A stretch of 64,000 bases of DNA from Methylomarinovum tepidoasis. Its GTDB lineage: Bacteria > Pseudomonadota > Gammaproteobacteria > Methylococcales > Methylothermaceae. Below, in pieces: positions 24,992 through 34,625 of this stretch. The stretch spans positions 62,001 to 126,000 of the forward strand of contig NZ_AP024718.1 in assembly GCF_030294985.1 (NCBI RefSeq), read 5' to 3'. The notes below the pieces were generated by a model that made no database searches, had not been told where the DNA came from, and saw nothing but the letters and a program-made list of their open reading frames with translations. The translations under genes were made by a program, and so were the position numbers. Each line of letters starts with the position of its first letter. Position 1 is the first letter of the stretch.

Positions 24992-26269
24992 TCAAAGGTG
25001 ATAGGCAGTCTCCTCGTGTTCGGTGATGTCGAGCCCCTCGGTTTCCGCCTCCGGCGTCACCCGCAAACCCAAAAGCCCGTCGAGCAGCTTCAGCAGGGCG
25101 AAGGTCCACAACCCGCACCAGGCCCCGACGCTGACCAGCGCCAGCACCTGCACCCCCAGCTGCTGACCGATCGTATGATCTTCGGCCAAACCGAAGCCAC
25201 CCAAGCTTTCCGCCGCCAGCACGCCGGTCGCCAGCGAGCCGAAAATGCCACCGACGCCGTGAACCGGGAAGACATCGAGGGAATCGTCGATGTGCAACAC
25301 CCGCTTGATCCACTGGGTGGCGGTGAAGCAGACGCCCCCGGCGAGGATACCCAGCACCAGGGCGCCCGCCGGTCCGACGAAGCCGGAGGCGGGCGTGATG
25401 GTGCCGAGCCCGGCCACCATGCCGGTGACCATTCCCAGCACGCTGGGTTTGCCGAAGCGCCACCATTCGATGAACATCCAGGAAAGCACCCCGGCGGCGG
25501 CGGCGATGTGGGTGACGAACAGGGCCATGCCCGCCGCTCCGCTTGCGGCCAGGGCGCTACCGCCGTTGAAGCCGTACCAGCCGACCCACAACATGCCCGC
25601 GCCCGTGACGGTCAAAGTCATATTGTGTGGCGGCATCGGCGTCTGGGGGAAACCGCGACGCGGCCCCAGCACCAAAGCCGACACGATGGCCGCCACCCCG
25701 CAGGTCAGATGCACCACGATCCCGCCGGCGAAATCCATCACCCCCAGATCCGCCAGCCAGCCGCCCCCCCAGACCCAATGGCACACCGGCACATAGACCA
25801 GCAACAACCACAGGGCGCTGAACCATAGCACCGCCGCAAAGCGCATGCGCTCGGCGAAACCACCGACCACCAGGGCCGGCGTGATGATGGCGAAAGTCAT
25901 CTGGAAGGCGACGAAGACGATTTCCGGCAGCGAGCCGCTCAGGCTGTCGGTCCCCACCTGACGCAGAAACACCTTGTCCAGGCCACCGATGAACGCATTG
26001 GCCGCACCGCCCTCCCCGAAGGCGAGGCTGTAGCCGCCGATCAGCCACAACACCGACGCCAAAGCGGCGATGGCGACGCACTGCCCCAGAATCGACAGCA
26101 CGTTCTTGGAACGCACCAGGCCACCGTAGAACAGCGCCAGCCCGGGCAGGGTCATGAACAGCACCAGCGCCGTGGTGGTCAGAATCCAGGCCGTGTCGGC
26201 AGCGCTGAAATCGTCCGCCCCTGCCGCCGGCGGCAATGCCAAAAGCAAAACAGGCAATCGTTTCACCAT
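24992..26269 (-). CDS. amtB: Ammonium transporter AmtB
   Basis: AmtB is the trimeric inner-membrane ammonium channel. The 425 residues show a cleavable signal (MVKRLPVLLLALPPAAG), then about 11 helices with family landmarks: ALVLFMTLPGLALFYGGLVR, MTFAIITPALVVGGFAERM, DFAGGIVVHLTCGVAAIVSA, NMTLTVTGAGMLWVGWYGFN and HIDDSLDVFPVHGVGGIFGS. The last holds one of the conserved pore His residues. It lies 12 bp downstream of glnK, the usual pair in which GlnK blocks the channel at high nitrogen. Confidence 0.97.
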   Translation of the reverse strand: MVKRLPVLLLALPPAAGADDFSAADTAWILTTTALVLFMTLPGLALFYGGLVRSKNVLSILGQCVAIAALASVLWLIGGYSLAFGEGGAANAFIGGLDKVFLRQVGTDSLSGSLPEIVFVAFQMTFAIITPALVVGGFAERMRFAAVLWFSALWLLLVYVPVCHWVWGGGWLADLGVMDFAGGIVVHLTCGVAAIVSALVLGPRRGFPQTPMPPHNMTLTVTGAGMLWVGWYGFNGGSALAASGAAGMALFVTHIAAAAGVLSWMFIEWWRFGKPSVLGMVTGMVAGLGTITPASGFVGPAGALVLGILAGGVCFTATQWIKRVLHIDDSLDVFPVHGVGGIFGSLATGVLAAESLGGFGLAEDHTIGQQLGVQVLALVSVGAWCGLWTFALLKLLDGLLGLRVTPEAETEGLDITEHEETAYHL

Positions 26270-26281
26270 GTCTTCCCTCCG

Positions 26282-26740
<459 letters not shown>

Positions 26741-26742
26741 TC

Positions 26743-26997
26743 ATGCTCGACCCCAAACGTCTCGACGAACTCGCCCAGCGCCTGAGCCAGACGCTGCCCC
26801 CCGGCCTCCAACATCTGCGCGAGGACATGGAGAAGAACTTCCGCGCCATCCTGCAAAGCGCCTTTTCCCAGATGAATCTGGTCAGCCGGGAGGAATTCGA
26901 GGTTCAGGCCGAACTGCTCAAACGCACCCGCGAAAAACTGGAACGCCTGGAGCGCCAGCTGGCGCAGCTGGAACAGCAACTGGACCAGCACGAATGA
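26743..26997 (+). CDS. ubiK: Ubiquinone biosynthesis accessory factor UbiK (YqiC/BMFP family)
   Basis: UbiK is a small trimeric coiled-coil protein assisting the aerobic ubiquinone complex with UbiJ. The 84 residues contain LDELAQRLSQTLPPGLQHLR, DMEKNFRAILQSAFSQMNLV and a C-terminal coiled coil ending LEQQLDQHE, in the order of the family. The start at 26743 has TTTTGGAGAA upstream. It is followed after 1 bp by comM, as commonly seen in Gammaproteobacteria. Confidence 0.9.
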   Translation: MLDPKRLDELAQRLSQTLPPGLQHLREDMEKNFRAILQSAFSQMNLVSREEFEVQAELLKRTREKLERLERQLAQLEQQLDQHE

Positions 26998-26998
26998 C

Positions 26999-28531
26999 AT
27001 GAGCCTCGCCCGGGTCTACAGCCGGGGACAGAGCGGCATCGACGCCCCGGAAGTGTGCGTCGAGGTGCATCTGGCCAACGGCCTGCCGGGGCTGTCCCTG
27101 GTCGGCCTGCCGGAAACCGCGGTCAAGGAAAGCAAGGACCGGGTCCGCGCCGCCCTGGTCAACTGCGGCTTCGAATTCCCCGCCCGCCGCATCACCGTCA
27201 ACCTGGCCCCGGCCGATCTGCCCAAGGAGGGCGGCCGCTTCGATCTGGCCATCGCTCTGGGAATTCTGGCCGCTTCCGGCCAGCTCCCCGGCGACCGCCT
27301 GGCGGATTACGAATTCCTGGGAGAACTGTCCCTCGGCGGCGAGCTGCGCCCGGTCCGCGGCGCCCTGTCGGCGGCGCTGCGGTGCCGCGGGGCCGGCCGG
27401 GATCTGATCCTGCCAACGCCGAATGCCGCCGAGGCCGCCCTGGTGAACGACTTGGCCGCGTTCGGCGCCGACCATCTGCTGGGCGTCTGCACCCATCTCC
27501 AGGGACGCGACTCCCTGACACCCGCCACAGCGCCTCCGGCAATCGCGGCGGCCTGGCCCGTCGATCTGGCCGAGGTCCGCGGTCACTATCAGGCCAAGCG
27601 TGCGCTCCAGGTGGCCGCCGCCGGGGGACACAACCTGCTGATGGTGGGACCGCCCGGTTCCGGCAAGTCGATGCTGGCTCAGCGCCTGCCGACGCTGCTG
27701 CCGCTGCTGGACGAGGAGCAGGCCCTGGAGAGCGCCGCCATCGCCTCCGTGAGCGGCCAGCCCTTCGATCCCGCCCGCTGGCGGCTGCCGCCGTTCCGCC
27801 ATCCCCACCACAGCGCCTCGGCGGCAGCGATGGTGGGCGGCGGCGGGGGTTCGTCCCTGCGTCCCGGGGAGATCTCCCTGGCCCATCACGGCGTCCTGTT
27901 CCTGGACGAGCTGCCGGAGTTCAGCCGCAAGGTGCTGGAGACCCTGCGTGAGCCGCTGGAAAGCGGGCGCATCACCCTCTCGCGTGCCGCCCGCAAGGTG
28001 GAATTTCCCGCCCGCTTCCAGCTGATCGCGGCGATGAACCCCTGCCCCTGCGGCTTTCACGGCGATCCCGGCAACCGCTGCCGCTGCAGCCCGGCACAGA
28101 TCCAGCGTTACCGGGACCGCCTCTCCGGCCCGTTGCTCGACCGCATCAACTTGCACCTGGAAGTGAACAGCCAGTCCGGCGACCTGCTGCTCTCCACCAG
28201 GCAAGAGCGGAGCAGCACCGAGCTGCGCGAGGAAGTGGTCCGGGCGCGGGAAACCGCCCTGGCGCGCGGCGGCTGCCTCAACGCCCATCTGCCGGTGGCG
28301 GACATCGAACGCTTCTGCCTCCCGGACCCCCAGGGCCAGGCCCTGCTGCAGCAGGCCATCGAACGCCTGGGCCTGTCCCACCGGGCCCTGCACCGTGTCC
28401 TCAAGGTCGCCCGCACCATCGCCGACCTCGACGGCAGCGAGACGGTGCAGGTCAGACACGTGAGCGAGGCCATCGGCTACCGCCGCCTCGACCGCCGCCC
28501 CCTGCCTCAGGCCGCCAGTGCGATCCGGTAA
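26999..28531 (+). CDS. comM: ComM/YifB Mg-chelatase-like ATPase
   Basis: ComM is a hexameric AAA+ helicase that promotes branch migration during natural transformation. The 510 residues start with a Lon-like domain (MSLARVYSRGQSGIDAPEV; SLVGLPETAVKESKDRV) followed by the AAA+ core: Walker A GPPGSGKSML (about 217-226), Walker B HHGVLFLDELPEF, AMNPCPCGFHGDPGNRCRCS with its zinc-like Cys cluster, and RISGPLLDRI-type sensor (LSGPLLDRINLHLEV). Together with pilTU in the window it hints at competence (inference). Its 3' end overlaps the convergent DUF2797 gene by 25 bp. Confidence 0.96.
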   Translation: MSLARVYSRGQSGIDAPEVCVEVHLANGLPGLSLVGLPETAVKESKDRVRAALVNCGFEFPARRITVNLAPADLPKEGGRFDLAIALGILAASGQLPGDRLADYEFLGELSLGGELRPVRGALSAALRCRGAGRDLILPTPNAAEAALVNDLAAFGADHLLGVCTHLQGRDSLTPATAPPAIAAAWPVDLAEVRGHYQAKRALQVAAAGGHNLLMVGPPGSGKSMLAQRLPTLLPLLDEEQALESAAIASVSGQPFDPARWRLPPFRHPHHSASAAAMVGGGGGSSLRPGEISLAHHGVLFLDELPEFSRKVLETLREPLESGRITLSRAARKVEFPARFQLIAAMNPCPCGFHGDPGNRCRCSPAQIQRYRDRLSGPLLDRINLHLEVNSQSGDLLLSTRQERSSTELREEVVRARETALARGGCLNAHLPVADIERFCLPDPQGQALLQQAIERLGLSHRALHRVLKVARTIADLDGSETVQVRHVSEAIGYRRLDRRPLPQAASAIR

Positions 28532-29319
28532 CCGGCGAACTTGCGGATGTTGATGACGCCGGTGTCGAAGATCAGATACTGGCCCTTGATGCCGGTGAGG
28601 GTGCCTGTGACCTGCGCCTGCCTGTCGAAGTTGAAGGATCTGACCTTGTCCGGATAGCGCAGGACCGGGTAGCGGATGCGGGTTTCGGCCGCCGCCAGCC
28701 GCGCCAACCCCGCCCCGATCGCAGCCAAATCTTCGGCCACCCGTTGCAGCAGGCGGTCGCGCTCGGCCGCCAGATCGATGGCCGGCGCCTCGCCCCGGAG
28801 CATCTTCTGCCACTGGGTCCGGTCGCTGACGTGCCGCTTCAACGTCACCTCCGCCCGCCCGGCCAGCAACCGCTCGCCCACCTGCAGGATCGGCAGCGCC
28901 TGGGTCGCGCCCTGGTCGATCCAGCGGGTGGGAACCTGGACGGCGCGGGTGATGCCCACCTTCAGCCCGGAGGAATTGGCCAGATAGACCACATGGGGGC
29001 GCAGGCAGTTGTCCCTGGCCCAGTCCGGCTCGCGGCAGGTCCCCTGATGATAGTGGCATAACTCCGGTTTGACGATGCAGGTGTCGCAGCGCGCCAGTTT
29101 GCGCACGCAGGGGAAGCAATAGCCCTGGTTGAAGCTTTTGCGGGTCTTGCGACCGCAGTGGATACAGTGGATATCCCCGGTCCATTCCAGCTTCAAAGAC
29201 CGGCCGATGAGTGGCGCCAGGGGAATGTCGCACCCCTCCCCCAGAGGCAGACGGTATTCGGCCGTGCCGTCTTCCAGCAGGCGGGTCTTCATTTTGCGCA
29301 GGTCGCCGCACTCGTTCAT
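28507..29319 (-). CDS. DUF2797 family protein
   Basis: A 270-residue cytoplasmic protein with Cys pairs suggesting zinc sites: IHCIHCGRKTRKSFNQGYCF, PCVRKLARCDTC and CHYHQGTCREPDWA. These are followed by HVVYLANSSGLKVGITR, reminiscent of a GIY-YIG-like fold (VYLANS...KVGIT), with the family-typical RWIDQGATQALPI. The start at 29319 (MNECGDLRKMKTRLLEDG) is preferred to 29292 or 29367 because members begin with a LRKM segment. The function is unknown. It is divergent from ppa and overlaps comM at its 3' end. Confidence 0.85.
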   Translation of the reverse strand: MNECGDLRKMKTRLLEDGTAEYRLPLGEGCDIPLAPLIGRSLKLEWTGDIHCIHCGRKTRKSFNQGYCFPCVRKLARCDTCIVKPELCHYHQGTCREPDWARDNCLRPHVVYLANSSGLKVGITRAVQVPTRWIDQGATQALPILQVGERLLAGRAEVTLKRHVSDRTQWQKMLRGEAPAIDLAAERDRLLQRVAEDLAAIGAGLARLAAAETRIRYPVLRYPDKVRSFNFDRQAQVTGTLTGIKGQYLIFDTGVINIRKFAGYRIALAA

Positions 29320-29360
29320 AATGGATGATTTTTCATGGACTTTAAGCGAAGGAGAACCCA

Positions 29361-29909
29361 GTGGCATTGATGAACGTCTCCTCCGGGGCCAACGTACCCC
29401 ACGATATCAACGTCATCATCGAAATTCCAGCCTACAGCGACCCGGTCAAGTACGAGATCGACAAGGAAACCGGCGCCCTGTTCGTGGACCGCTTCATGGG
29501 TACGGCGATGCAGTATCCCTGCAATTACGGCTATGTGCCTCACACCCTTTCGGAGGACGGCGACCCGGTGGACGTGCTGGTAATCTCCCCCTGGCGGCTG
29601 ATCTCCGGTTCGGTGGTGCGCTGCCGTCCCATCGGGGTGTTGCAGATGACGGACGAATCCGGCGTCGACGCCAAAGTGCTGGCGGTGCCGGTGGACAAAC
29701 TCACCCCGCTGTACGCCAAGGTGGATTCCTTCCGCGACATCCCCGAATCCCAACTGGCCCAGATCGCCCACTTCTTCGAGCACTACAAGGACCTGGAGCC
29801 GGGCAAGTGGGTCAAGGTGGAAGGCTGGCTCGGGGTCGAGGAAGCCAAGCAGGAAATCCTCGCCAGCATCGAACGCTACAACCAGGCCAAGGAAAAGCCC
29901 AACTTCTAA
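29361..29909 (+). CDS. ppa: Soluble inorganic pyrophosphatase (family I)
   Basis: Ppa hydrolyses PPi to phosphate, pulling biosynthetic reactions forward. The 182 residues include [42 protein letters not shown] (active-site region with the DxDPxD-type aspartates) and [13 protein letters not shown]. The start is GTG, with GGAG 6 nt upstream; an in-frame ATG lies three codons later. A membrane H+-pyrophosphatase is also encoded in the window (46120), so PPi energy may be either released or conserved. Confidence 0.97.
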   Translation: MALMNVSSGANVPHDINVIIEIPAYSDPVKYEIDKETGALFVDRFMGTAMQYPCNYGYVPHTLSEDGDPVDVLVISPWRLISGSVVRCRPIGVLQMTDESGVDAKVLAVPVDKLTPLYAKVDSFRDIPESQLAQIAHFFEHYKDLEPGKWVKVEGWLGVEEAKQEILASIERYNQAKEKPNF

Positions 29910-29914
29910 GCCAG

Positions 29915-29936
29915 CGCCGGGCCCCTCAGCCCGGCG
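29915..29936. terminator. Hairpin between ppa and moaE, possible terminator
   Basis: CGCCGGGC-CCCTCA-GCCCGGCG is an 8-bp stem 6 bp past the ppa stop and overlapping the moaE stop codon. It is followed by TATTCTTC on the plus strand; no clear T run on the minus strand. Confidence 0.5.
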
Positions 29937-30357
29937 TATTCTTCTCCACCCAGCGCGCCCCGCGCGGGGTCACCTCCTTCTTCCAGAAGGGAGCCCGCTG
30001 CTTCAGCGCCTCCATCAGCCAGCGGCAGGCTTCGAAAGCCTCGCGGCGGTGTTCCGACCACACGCCCACCAGAACGATGGGTTCCCCCGGCCGGATGTGC
30101 CCCACCCGGTGGACCACGAGCACCGCCGCCAACGGCCAGCGCTGCCGGGCTTCCGCCGTCAGCCGCTCCAGCTCCCGTTCCGTCATGCCGGGATAATGCT
30201 CCAGAAACAGAGCTTCGACCTCATCCCCCTGGTTGAAGTCCCGCATGGTGCCGACGAAACAGGCCGTCGCCCCGAAACTGCCGGGCGGCAGGCGCCGCTG
30301 CTCGGCCTGCAGGAGCGCCCAGGGATCGAACTCACCCTCGACCAGTTGCACCGCCAT
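29926..30357 (-). CDS. moaE: Molybdopterin synthase large subunit MoaE
   Basis: MoaE with MoaD inserts two sulfurs into precursor Z to make molybdopterin. The 143 residues contain [21 protein letters not shown] (active site), [20 protein letters not shown] and the catalytic Lys region [11 protein letters not shown]. It lies 3 bp after moaD and serves enzymes such as the formate dehydrogenase at 20-23 kb. Confidence 0.96.
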   Translation of the reverse strand: MAVQLVEGEFDPWALLQAEQRRLPPGSFGATACFVGTMRDFNQGDEVEALFLEHYPGMTERELERLTAEARQRWPLAAVLVVHRVGHIRPGEPIVLVGVWSEHRREAFEACRWLMEALKQRAPFWKKEVTPRGARWVEKNTPG

Positions 30358-30360
30358 GGC

Positions 30361-30591
30361 TCAACCTCCCGTCACCGGTGGAAAGAAGGCCACCTCGTCG
30401 CCGTCGCGCACCGGCGCATCGGGGCCGGCATGGTTCATGTTGACCGCCGCCAACACCTCGGGAGGCAGATCGTCGCCGGTCAGCCGGCGCCAGACATCGG
30501 CGACACAGCCGATCCCCTCCGGCGCTATTTCCGTCTGTTCGATGCCCAACCGCTCCTTCAGACTGGCGAACACGCGCACCCGAATGGCCAT
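30361..30591 (-). CDS. moaD: Molybdopterin synthase sulfur carrier MoaD
   Basis: MoaD is the ubiquitin-like small subunit whose C-terminal Gly-Gly is thiocarboxylated to carry sulfur. The 76 residues start [20 protein letters not shown] and end FFPPVTGG, with the [20 protein letters not shown] stretch typical of the beta-grasp fold. It is upstream of moaE in one operon and divergent from moaC. Confidence 0.95.
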   Translation of the reverse strand: MAIRVRVFASLKERLGIEQTEIAPEGIGCVADVWRRLTGDDLPPEVLAAVNMNHAGPDAPVRDGDEVAFFPPVTGG

Positions 30592-30652
30592 GACTTCCCC
30601 TTTTTCCGATAATTACGCTAAGCTTTGCACCTATTTAAGCACAGGAACGACG

Positions 30653-31144
30653 ATGGCAGAACTGACCCACTTCGATGCCAGCGGCCGGGCCCACATGGTG
30701 GACGTAGGCGACAAACCGGCGACAAAGCGCCGGGCGGTGGCCGAAGGCTCAATCGCCATGCAGCCGGCCACCCTGGAACTGATCCGCCGCGGCGGGCACG
30801 AAAAGGGGGACGTCCTCGGCATCGCCCGCATCGCCGCCATCATGGCGAGCAAGAAGACCGCCGACCTGATCCCCCTGTGCCATCCGTTGCCGCTCACCCG
30901 GGCCGAAGTGACCTTCGAAGCCACGGAGAACCGCATCCGCTGCCAGGCGACGGTGGAAACCACCGCCCCCACCGGGGTGGAGATGGAAGCCCTGACCGCG
31001 GTGCAGATCGGCCTGCTCACCATCTACGATATGTGCAAGGCGGTCGACCGCGGCATGACGATCACCGACGTCCGGCTGCTGGAAAAATCCGGCGGCCGCA
31101 GCGGCCATTGGCGCCGCGAATGCGCGAACCCGGAATCTCCTTAG
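30653..31144 (+). CDS. moaC: Cyclic pyranopterin monophosphate synthase MoaC
   Basis: MoaC converts 3',8-cH2GTP to cyclic pyranopterin monophosphate, the second step of the molybdenum cofactor pathway; its partner MoaA is not in the window. The 163 residues show [39 protein letters not shown], a near-canonical [20 protein letters not shown] and [10 protein letters not shown] at the end. It diverges from moaD across 61 bp, too small for a Moco riboswitch. The frame is open far upstream, but the ATG at 30653 with AGGAACG upstream gives the family length. Confidence 0.97.
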   Translation: MAELTHFDASGRAHMVDVGDKPATKRRAVAEGSIAMQPATLELIRRGGHEKGDVLGIARIAAIMASKKTADLIPLCHPLPLTRAEVTFEATENRIRCQATVETTAPTGVEMEALTAVQIGLLTIYDMCKAVDRGMTITDVRLLEKSGGRSGHWRRECANPESP

Positions 31145-31191
31145 CGGTCCAATGACTATCTCTACCAAGTAGAAAAAACAAGGAATCACCC

Positions 31192-32133
31192 ATGATAAAA
31201 CTCCCCTTGAGCCTTCTCAGCCTGCTGTTGACGGTCGTTTTCGTCATGGCCCCGTTCCAGGACGCCGAGGCCAAGCGCTTCGGCGGCGGGCGCTCCTTCG
31301 GCGGCCGGCCGCTGTACAGCATGCCGTACAAACGCTCGGCGATCCCCAAGAAGCCCCTGTACAACCGCCAACAGACCGCACAACGGCAGGCGACCGCCCA
31401 GCGCAATCAGGCCGCCCGCCAGTCCTGGCGCAATCGCGGCGGCCTTCTGGGCATGCTGGCCCCGTTCCTGATCGGAGGGCTGCTGGGTGCGCTGTTCTTC
31501 GGCGGCGCCTTCGAGCACATCAACCTGGCCGACATCCTGGTTCTCGGCGGTCTGGCGTTTCTGGCTTTCAAACTGCTGGCGCGCCGCCCCCGGCCGGCGG
31601 CGGAAAGCCCTTACGGCGGAAGCGGTTACGATCCCAGCCCGGAGGCCTCCCCAACCGGCGGCTTTCGGGCCACGGAATCGACCCCCCGGCGGCCGTTCGA
31701 CACCGACCTGCTGTTCGGCCGCAAGGGCGCCCGCACCGTGGAGGCCCCGCCGCCGGAACTTCCGGCCGACTTCGACGCGGACGCCTTCCTGGAAGATGCC
31801 AAATCCCTGTTTCTGCGGCTCCAGGAAGCCTGGAACCGGGGTGAGATGGCCGACATCCGCGAGCTGACCACTGACGAGGTGTTCATGGAGATCAAGGACC
31901 AGTGGCAACAGGAAGGCAGCGGCGAGCCGACCGAAGTGCTGGAACTGGACGCCCAGCTACTCGACTACCGCCGCGACGAGGACGGCGAAGAAGCCGCGGT
32001 CCTGTTCACCGCCTTGCTGAGGGAAGGACGGCAACCCCCCGAGCGGATCGAGGAAATCTGGCACTTCGTCCGCCCCCAGCGCCAGTTCAACGCCGGCTGG
32101 CGGCTGGACGGCATCCAGCAGGTGGAGGACTGA
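31192..32133 (+). CDS. Tim44-like domain protein with N-terminal signal/anchor
   Basis: The 313 residues begin with a hydrophobic signal (LSLLSLLLTVVFVMAPFQDA), then a Gly/Arg-rich segment (KRFGGGRSFGGRPLYSMPYK), two hydrophobic stretches (LGMLAPFLIGGLLGALFFGG; DILVLGGLAFLAFKLLARR) and a C-terminal Tim44/NTF2-like domain (about 185-313; AEDAKSLFLRLQEAWNRGEMADI-type start, WHFVRPQRQFNAGWRLDGIQQ end). Bacterial Tim44-like proteins of this build are widespread inner-membrane proteins of unsettled function. It stands alone upstream of tRNA-Lys. Confidence 0.8.
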   Translation: MIKLPLSLLSLLLTVVFVMAPFQDAEAKRFGGGRSFGGRPLYSMPYKRSAIPKKPLYNRQQTAQRQATAQRNQAARQSWRNRGGLLGMLAPFLIGGLLGALFFGGAFEHINLADILVLGGLAFLAFKLLARRPRPAAESPYGGSGYDPSPEASPTGGFRATESTPRRPFDTDLLFGRKGARTVEAPPPELPADFDADAFLEDAKSLFLRLQEAWNRGEMADIRELTTDEVFMEIKDQWQQEGSGEPTEVLELDAQLLDYRRDEDGEEAAVLFTALLREGRQPPERIEEIWHFVRPQRQFNAGWRLDGIQQVED

Positions 32134-32144
32134 ACGACGGCCGG

Positions 32145-32173
32145 TTGCGTTTTCCGTGATCGGCCGCTATCAT
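32145..32173 (+). promoter_or_regulatory. Sigma-70 promoter of tRNA-Lys
   Basis: TTGCGT (32145-32150) and TATCAT (32168-32173) are separated by 17 nt, with the tRNA 5' end 17 nt past the -10. A GC-rich ATGCGTCTTCCCGCC segment follows the -10, similar to the discriminator of stringently controlled stable RNA promoters. Confidence 0.6.
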
Positions 32174-32190
32174 ATGCGTCTTCCCGCCAC

Positions 32191-32263
32191 GGGCCGTTAG
32201 CTCAGTCGGTAGAGCACCGCACTTTTAATGCGATGGTCGTTGGTTCGAATCCAACACGGCCCA
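32191..32263 (+). tRNA. tRNA-Lys (anticodon UUU)
   Basis: A 73-nt cloverleaf: acceptor GGGCCGT/ACGGCCC with discriminator A, D arm GCTC/GAGC, anticodon loop CTTTTAA (anticodon TTT), T arm GTTGG/CCAAC with TTCGAAT loop. The outermost anticodon-stem pair is C-A. The 3' CCA is not encoded. The sequence closely follows other bacterial tRNA-Lys genes. Confidence 0.97.
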
Positions 32264-32342
32264 CTCCTTTCCCTCTCCCGCCCGCAATCTGCCACCGTTA
32301 TCAGCTAGAATAGTTCCAGGACCGACAAGCACTGGAACTTCG

Positions 32343-33776
32343 ATGAAGCAAAGCCTGCAACTGCGCCAGGGCCTGCAGCTGAGGATGACGCCGCAGCTGC
32401 AGCAGGCGATCCGTCTGCTGCAACTCTCCTCCGTGGAGCTCAAACAGGAGATCCAGGAAGTTCTGGAGAGCAACATCATGCTCGAGCTGGCGGAAGAGGA
32501 GCAGGCGCAGGTCCAGACGGCGCCCCAGGACCGCAGCGCCGAAACCTCGGTGACCGCGGCGAATCCGGACATCCCCGAGGAACTCCCCCTGGACACCCAC
32601 TGGGAGGACGTCTACGACAACGTTCATACCGCCTTGAGCGGCACAGACGACCCAGACCACGATTTCCTGCTCCAGCGCAGCGCCCCCGAAGGGTTGCACG
32701 AGCACCTGGAATGGCAGATGGAGCTGTCGCGCTTCAGCGAACGGGACCAGCTCATCGCCATGGCCCTCATCGACGCCATCAACGAAGAGGGCTACCTCGA
32801 AGCCTCCCTGAGGGACATCCTCCAGGCGCTGGAAAACGAGTTGCCGGCCCTGGAAGTAGACGAAGTCGAAGCGGTGTTGCACCGTATCCAGCAGTTCGAT
32901 CCTCCCGGCGTCGCCGCCCGCTCCCTGGGAGAATGCCTGGCGATCCAGCTGCGCCAGCTTCCGGAGGAAACCCCCTGGCGCCAGGAAGCCTTGATCATCG
33001 TCACCCGCCACCTGCGGGAACTGGAGAAACAGAACATCGGCGCGCTCAAGAAAACCTTGGGGCTCGATGAAACGCAGCTGGACGAGGTCATCGCCCTGAT
33101 CCGGACCCTCAATCCCCATCCCGGCCTCGTCTACTCCACCCGGGAACCGGAATACGTCATTCCCGACGTCTTCGTCTTCAGGCGTGGTGAGCGCTGGGTG
33201 GTTTCCCTCAATCCGGAAACCGCCCCCAAACTGCGCATCAACCCCTACTATTCCGGCATGATCAAACGGGCCGACAAAAGCCCGGACAACGTCAGCATGC
33301 GCTCCCATCTGCAGGAAGCGCGCTGGTTCCTGCGTAGCCTGCAGAGCCGCAGTGAAACCCTGCTGAAAGTGGCGCAGTGCATCGTCGACCGCCAGCAGGG
33401 ATTTTTCGAACACGGCGAGATCGCCATGAAGCCGATGATCCTGCGCGATGTCGCCGAGGAACTGGGACTGCACGAATCGACGGTTTCGCGGGTGACCACC
33501 AACAAATACATGCATACGCCCCGCGGCATCTACGAATTCAAGTACTTTTTCTCCAGCCACGTGGGCACCGAATTCGGCGGGGAGGCCTCGGCCACCGCGA
33601 TCAAGGCGCTGATCCAGGAACTGATCCAGCACGAGAATCCGGCCAAACCCTTGAGCGATCTGAAGATCGCCAAGCTGCTGCAGGAAAAGGGCATCCACGT
33701 CGCCCGCCGCACCGTGGCCAAATACCGTGAGGCCCTGGGGATTCCCGCCTCCAGCCGGCGCAAACGCCTGTTATGA
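32343..33776 (+). CDS. rpoN: RNA polymerase sigma-54 factor
   Basis: RpoN directs transcription from -24/-12 promoters with AAA+ activators, typically for flagella, nitrogen and pili. The 477 residues have region I (LQLRQGLQLRMTPQLQQAIRLLQLS at the start), core-binding domain, helix-turn-helix (LGLHESTVSRVTTNKYM) and the RpoN box ARRTVAKYRE at 454-463. The flgA promoter at 2901 is a likely target. The gene overlaps rapZ by 4 bp; the usual upstream lptB and downstream hpf and ptsN are missing from this locus. Confidence 0.98.
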   Translation: MKQSLQLRQGLQLRMTPQLQQAIRLLQLSSVELKQEIQEVLESNIMLELAEEEQAQVQTAPQDRSAETSVTAANPDIPEELPLDTHWEDVYDNVHTALSGTDDPDHDFLLQRSAPEGLHEHLEWQMELSRFSERDQLIAMALIDAINEEGYLEASLRDILQALENELPALEVDEVEAVLHRIQQFDPPGVAARSLGECLAIQLRQLPEETPWRQEALIIVTRHLRELEKQNIGALKKTLGLDETQLDEVIALIRTLNPHPGLVYSTREPEYVIPDVFVFRRGERWVVSLNPETAPKLRINPYYSGMIKRADKSPDNVSMRSHLQEARWFLRSLQSRSETLLKVAQCIVDRQQGFFEHGEIAMKPMILRDVAEELGLHESTVSRVTTNKYMHTPRGIYEFKYFFSSHVGTEFGGEASATAIKALIQELIQHENPAKPLSDLKIAKLLQEKGIHVARRTVAKYREALGIPASSRRKRLL

Positions 33777-34621
33777 GCCAGGTCATCATCGTCAGCGGCC
33801 TGTCCGGGGCTGGCAAGAGCGTAGCGCTGACCACATTGGAGGACTGCGGCTATTACTGCATCGACAACCTGCCGGTGCGGCTGCTGGAACCGTTCGCTCG
33901 GGATCTGTGTGAAAACCATCCCTTCGACCGCACCGCCATCAGCATCGACTGCCGCAACCTGGGCAGTGGCGACGACCTGTTCGACCAGACCCTGGAAATC
34001 CTGTCCCAGTTTCAGATCCCACACCGTATCCTGTTCCTGACCGCCGACACCCGGACCCTGATCCAGCGTTACAGCGAAACCCGGCGCCGCCATCCGCTCG
34101 GTGACCGGCCTCTGGCTGACGCCATCGAGCAGGAACGCCGCCTGCTCGAATCCATCGCCGCCCGCGCCGATCTGGTCATCGACACCAGCCGTACCAACAT
34201 CCACCAACTGCGCCAGGAAATCCGCCAACGGCTGGGAGAGTTGGACAACCGCCGTCTGTCGCTGTGCTTCACCTCGTTCGGCTTCAAACACGGCCTGCCC
34301 CTGGACGCCGATTTCGTCTTCGACGCCCGCTGCCTGCCCAATCCCCACTGGGAGCCGCAACTGCGCCCCCTGACCGGCAAGGATGACGGCGTCATCGCCT
34401 ATCTGGAGAAATATCCCGAGACACAACGGTTCCTCGACCAGATCGAGACCTTCCTCCGCGACTGGCTGCCCCGCTTCGAGGCCCAGAACCGCAGCTACCT
34501 GACCGTGGCCGTCGGCTGCACCGGCGGCCAGCACCGTTCGGTCTATCTGGTGGAACGATTGAAACGGGCGTTCTCGGACGCCCCCTATCCGGTTCTGACC
34601 CGTCACCGCGAACTGGGCTGA
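33773..34621 (+). CDS. rapZ: RNase adapter protein RapZ
   Basis: RapZ binds small RNAs and guides RNase E in control of glucosamine-6-phosphate synthase in E. coli; other bacteria keep it as a nucleotide-binding P-loop protein. The 282 residues contain Walker A GLSGAGKS (about 8-15), [18 protein letters not shown], the family [20 protein letters not shown], and the C-terminal [19 protein letters not shown]. It starts within the rpoN stop codon (ATGA), so the two are coupled. Confidence 0.96.
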   Translation: MSQVIIVSGLSGAGKSVALTTLEDCGYYCIDNLPVRLLEPFARDLCENHPFDRTAISIDCRNLGSGDDLFDQTLEILSQFQIPHRILFLTADTRTLIQRYSETRRRHPLGDRPLADAIEQERRLLESIAARADLVIDTSRTNIHQLRQEIRQRLGELDNRRLSLCFTSFGFKHGLPLDADFVFDARCLPNPHWEPQLRPLTGKDDGVIAYLEKYPETQRFLDQIETFLRDWLPRFEAQNRSYLTVAVGCTGGQHRSVYLVERLKRAFSDAPYPVLTRHRELG

Positions 34622-34625
34622 AACC

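Noticed and set aside
30592-30652. Moco riboswitch between divergent moaD and moaC
   Set aside because: Only 61 bp separate the start codons; too short for the known riboswitch and no matching stems were seen.
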